DNA of 6,109 nt. Origin: an uncultured Bacteroides sp. Lineage in GTDB: Bacteria; Bacteroidota; Bacteroidia; Bacteroidales; Bacteroidaceae. The translations under genes and the position numbers were made by a program. The stretch covers positions 1 to 6,109 of the forward strand of contig CAKUYM010000266.1 of assembly GCA_934716785.1 (NCBI GenBank), in the 5' to 3' direction. Below, one piece after another: positions 4,282 to 6,109 of the stretch. Below the pieces are notes generated by a model, which saw only the letters and a program-made list of their open reading frames with translations, was not told the DNA's origin and did no database searches. Each line of letters begins with the position of its first letter. Positions within the stretch are counted from its first letter, which is position 1.

Positions 4282-6109
4282 ATGAAGAACAGAGTATTGC
4301 TTGTATTGTTATTGAGCTTTGCTGTAAGTCTTGCGGCATCGGCTCAGAAAATAACAATGAATCTTCAACAAGTCAAGTTGGAGAAAGTATTTTCGCTCAT
4401 TACCAAACAGACAGGGCTTACGGTAGCTTACAGCCGTACGATTGTCAACCCCGAACGGATTGTCTCCGTTCAGGCAAAAGACAAAGACCTTTCCAAAGTA
4501 TTAGATGACTTATTTGCGGGTACCAATGTGGCTTATGAAATTGGGGAGAAGAAAATATACCTCAAAGCAAAAGAAGCCCCCGTTGCATCACAAGGAAATC
4601 AGAAAACAAAGAAAATAACGGGAACCGTGACAGATACCAAAGGCGAACCGGTAATTGGTGCCAGTGTATTGGTGAAAGGAGCGGGGACAGGTACTGTGAC
4701 GAATGTGAACGGTAACTTTACACTGGATGCTCCGGCAAATGCACTTTTGGCTGTCAGTTATATCGGTTATAAGACACAGGAAGTAAAGGTAGGGAATAAG
4801 AATTCATATTCTATCCAGTTACAGGACGATACGGAAGTACTGGATGAAGTCGTAGTAGTCGGTTACGGTGTGCAGAAGAAATCAAGCCTGACAGGTGCCG
4901 TTGCTTCCATCTCTTCCCAGGAAATCAGCAAACAGGTATCTTCCAATGTCGCTTCAACCTTACAAGGACGTACACCGGGTGTGGACATCGTACAGCAAGC
5001 CGGTGTGGCGGGAGCAGATGTCAACATCGTGATTCGCGGTGCCGCTTCTTTTGGCGCTACCGAACCTCTGTATGTCATCGACGGAGCATTCAGCAATGCC
5101 GGATTAAGCTCATTGAATCCCAATGACATTGAATCTATCGAAGTACTGAAAGATGGTGCGGCTGCCGCTATCTACGGTTCACGTGCCGCCAATGGTGTCG
5201 TTTTGATTACTACAAAGAAAGGAAAGTCCGGCAAGCCCGTCATTCAGATAGACGGTTCGTTCGCTTTCCAGAAGACGACTAATATTCCGGAGTTTCTCAA
5301 TGCGTCGGAATGGAGAGAATTTGCCAATATGGTGGCAGACAACAGTGGCTTGCCTCATGCACCGGAGAATGATAATCCTACCAATCCGAACCTGAATACC
5401 GACTGGTCAAAAGAATGGATACAGTTTGCCCCGGTATGGAACCTGAATGCCAGTATCGCAGGTGGTGGAGACAACTCTACTTTCAGCACAAGCCTCGGTT
5501 ATCTTGACCAGACCGGCATGACGATTTATTCAGATTACAAACGTTATAACTTCCGCCTGAATACCTCTTATAAAAAAGGACGTTTCTCATTTTCCGAAAC
5601 CCTCGGACTGACTCATAAGGATAAAACTCCTACAACAGCTTTCAACATAACTTTGCCAACACTACCTATTTATGATGAACAAGGGCGATTTACCTCCGGT
5701 GGTCCAGATTATTACATCAATCCCGAAGATGGCAAGGCGCAGAATAAGATAGCTCCGTTACATTATACGGACAAGTTCAATAAAGTGACGGATTTAATCG
5801 GCTCTTTGAATGCCCAACTGGATATTTGGGGCGGATTAAAATACAAGTTATCGTTAAGCGGGAATTATAGTAATAAGCATAATTACACCCATACACCTGA
5901 GTACTACACAAAATGGAACTCAGATGGAACTCCCGATAAAGATTACGGCAATACACGCAACAGCGTATCGGAAACAAGAGGTGAAGAATTTACTTATACG
6001 ATTGATAACTTGCTGACTTACAACAAGACATTCAACCGTCACTCAATAGACGCTTTACTAGGAACAAGCTGGATGAGAGAATACTATCGCTACATGACCA
6101 ACTCTACCA
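4282..6109 (+). CDS. SusC/RagA-family TonB-dependent receptor with STN domain (5' part, runs off the window)
   Basis: This open frame of 609 codons is intact to the right edge. Full-length relatives have roughly 1,000-1,150 residues, so most of the beta-barrel is outside the window. In order: a signal peptide (1-21, MKNRVLLVLLLSFAVSLAAS, cleavage after SA before QK); an STN domain (about 24-94, ITMNLQQVKLEKVFSLI onward); a carboxypeptidase-D regulatory-like domain (about 112-185, ITGTVTDTKGEPVIGASVLV, with VNGNFTL); a TonB-box-like stretch and SusC signature (LDEVVVVGYGVQKKSSLTGA, about 187-206); a plug with IRGAASF, LYVIDGAF and IEVLKDGAAAAIYGSRAANG (286-305) then VVLITTKKG; then barrel strands. 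It imports oligosaccharides or another large ligand across the outer membrane with a SusD-like lipoprotein, which would be expected downstream. The STN domain marks it as a signal transducer for a FecR/ECF pair, as encoded at 1573-3191. Ligand specificity cannot be read from this part. Confidence 0.95.
   Translation, partial: MKNRVLLVLLLSFAVSLAASAQKITMNLQQVKLEKVFSLITKQTGLTVAYSRTIVNPERIVSVQAKDKDLSKVLDDLFAGTNVAYEIGEKKIYLKAKEAPVASQGNQKTKKITGTVTDTKGEPVIGASVLVKGAGTGTVTNVNGNFTLDAPANALLAVSYIGYKTQEVKVGNKNSYSIQLQDDTEVLDEVVVVGYGVQKKSSLTGAVASISSQEISKQVSSNVASTLQGRTPGVDIVQQAGVAGADVNIVIRGAASFGATEPLYVIDGAFSNAGLSSLNPNDIESIEVLKDGAAAAIYGSRAANGVVLITTKKGKSGKPVIQIDGSFAFQKTTNIPEFLNASEWREFANMVADNSGLPHAPENDNPTNPNLNTDWSKEWIQFAPVWNLNASIAGGGDNSTFSTSLGYLDQTGMTIYSDYKRYNFRLNTSYKKGRFSFSETLGLTHKDKTPTTAFNITLPTLPIYDEQGRFTSGGPDYYINPEDGKAQNKIAPLHYTDKFNKVTDLIGSLNAQLDIWGGLKYKLSLSGNYSNKHNYTHTPEYYTKWNSDGTPDKDYGNTRNSVSETRGEEFTYTIDNLLTYNKTFNRHSIDALLGTSWMREYYRYMTNST

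Noticed and set aside
4863..5129. Minus-strand open frame of 88 codons inside the SusC-like gene
   Set aside because: It is a shadow of the plug-domain coding sequence, with no motif or start context of its own.

Overview
The window looks like a chromosomal segment of a gut Bacteroides or a close Bacteroidales relative. The reasons are its moderate A+T richness, weak Shine-Dalgarno sequences, -7 boxes of the Bacteroides TAnnTTTG type, and above all the gene set: an ECF sigma factor, a FecR-type anti-sigma factor with a DUF4974-like tail, and a SusC-type TonB-dependent receptor carrying an N-terminal STN signalling domain. All convincing genes are on the + strand.

Layout. (1) 66-800: a DUF5131 (phage Gp37/Gp68-like) cysteine-motif protein, probably a stand-alone gene. 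(2) 801-1010: no gene or clear structure seen, only A+T-rich spacer. (3) 1011-1555: a decayed toxin-antitoxin module. It has a Bacteroides-type promoter, an apparently intact antitoxin-like gene (1064-1387), and an overlapping RelE/ParE-like toxin (1369-1555) that is broken by a frameshift in a run of eight T's and lacks its C-terminal part. No annotated start would normally call this toxin. (4) 1573-3974: a tight three-gene unit of ECF sigma factor, FecR anti-sigma factor and creatininase-family metallohydrolase, ending at a strong intrinsic terminator (about 4050-4090). (5) 4091-4281: a 191-base gene-free leader. (6) 4282 to the right edge: the first 609 codons of a SusC-like outer-membrane transporter with signal peptide, STN domain, carboxypeptidase-regulatory-like domain, plug and the start of the barrel. 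The gene continues beyond the window, where a SusD-like lipoprotein would be expected.

How the genes work together (inference from family knowledge). The STN domain of the SusC protein would contact the periplasmic part of the FecR-like protein when the receptor is loaded with its ligand. FecR would then control the ECF sigma factor, which would activate the transporter operon. The odd member is the creatininase-family enzyme, which sits in the regulator operon rather than with the transporter genes. This makes it a candidate processing enzyme for the imported ligand, and suggests the ligand carries an amide or cyclic amide, although the substrate cannot be read from the sequence. The two most notable observations are the broken toxin beside an intact antitoxin and the creatininase placed inside the trans-envelope signalling locus. 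I see no phage, IS element, CRISPR array, tRNA or rRNA.
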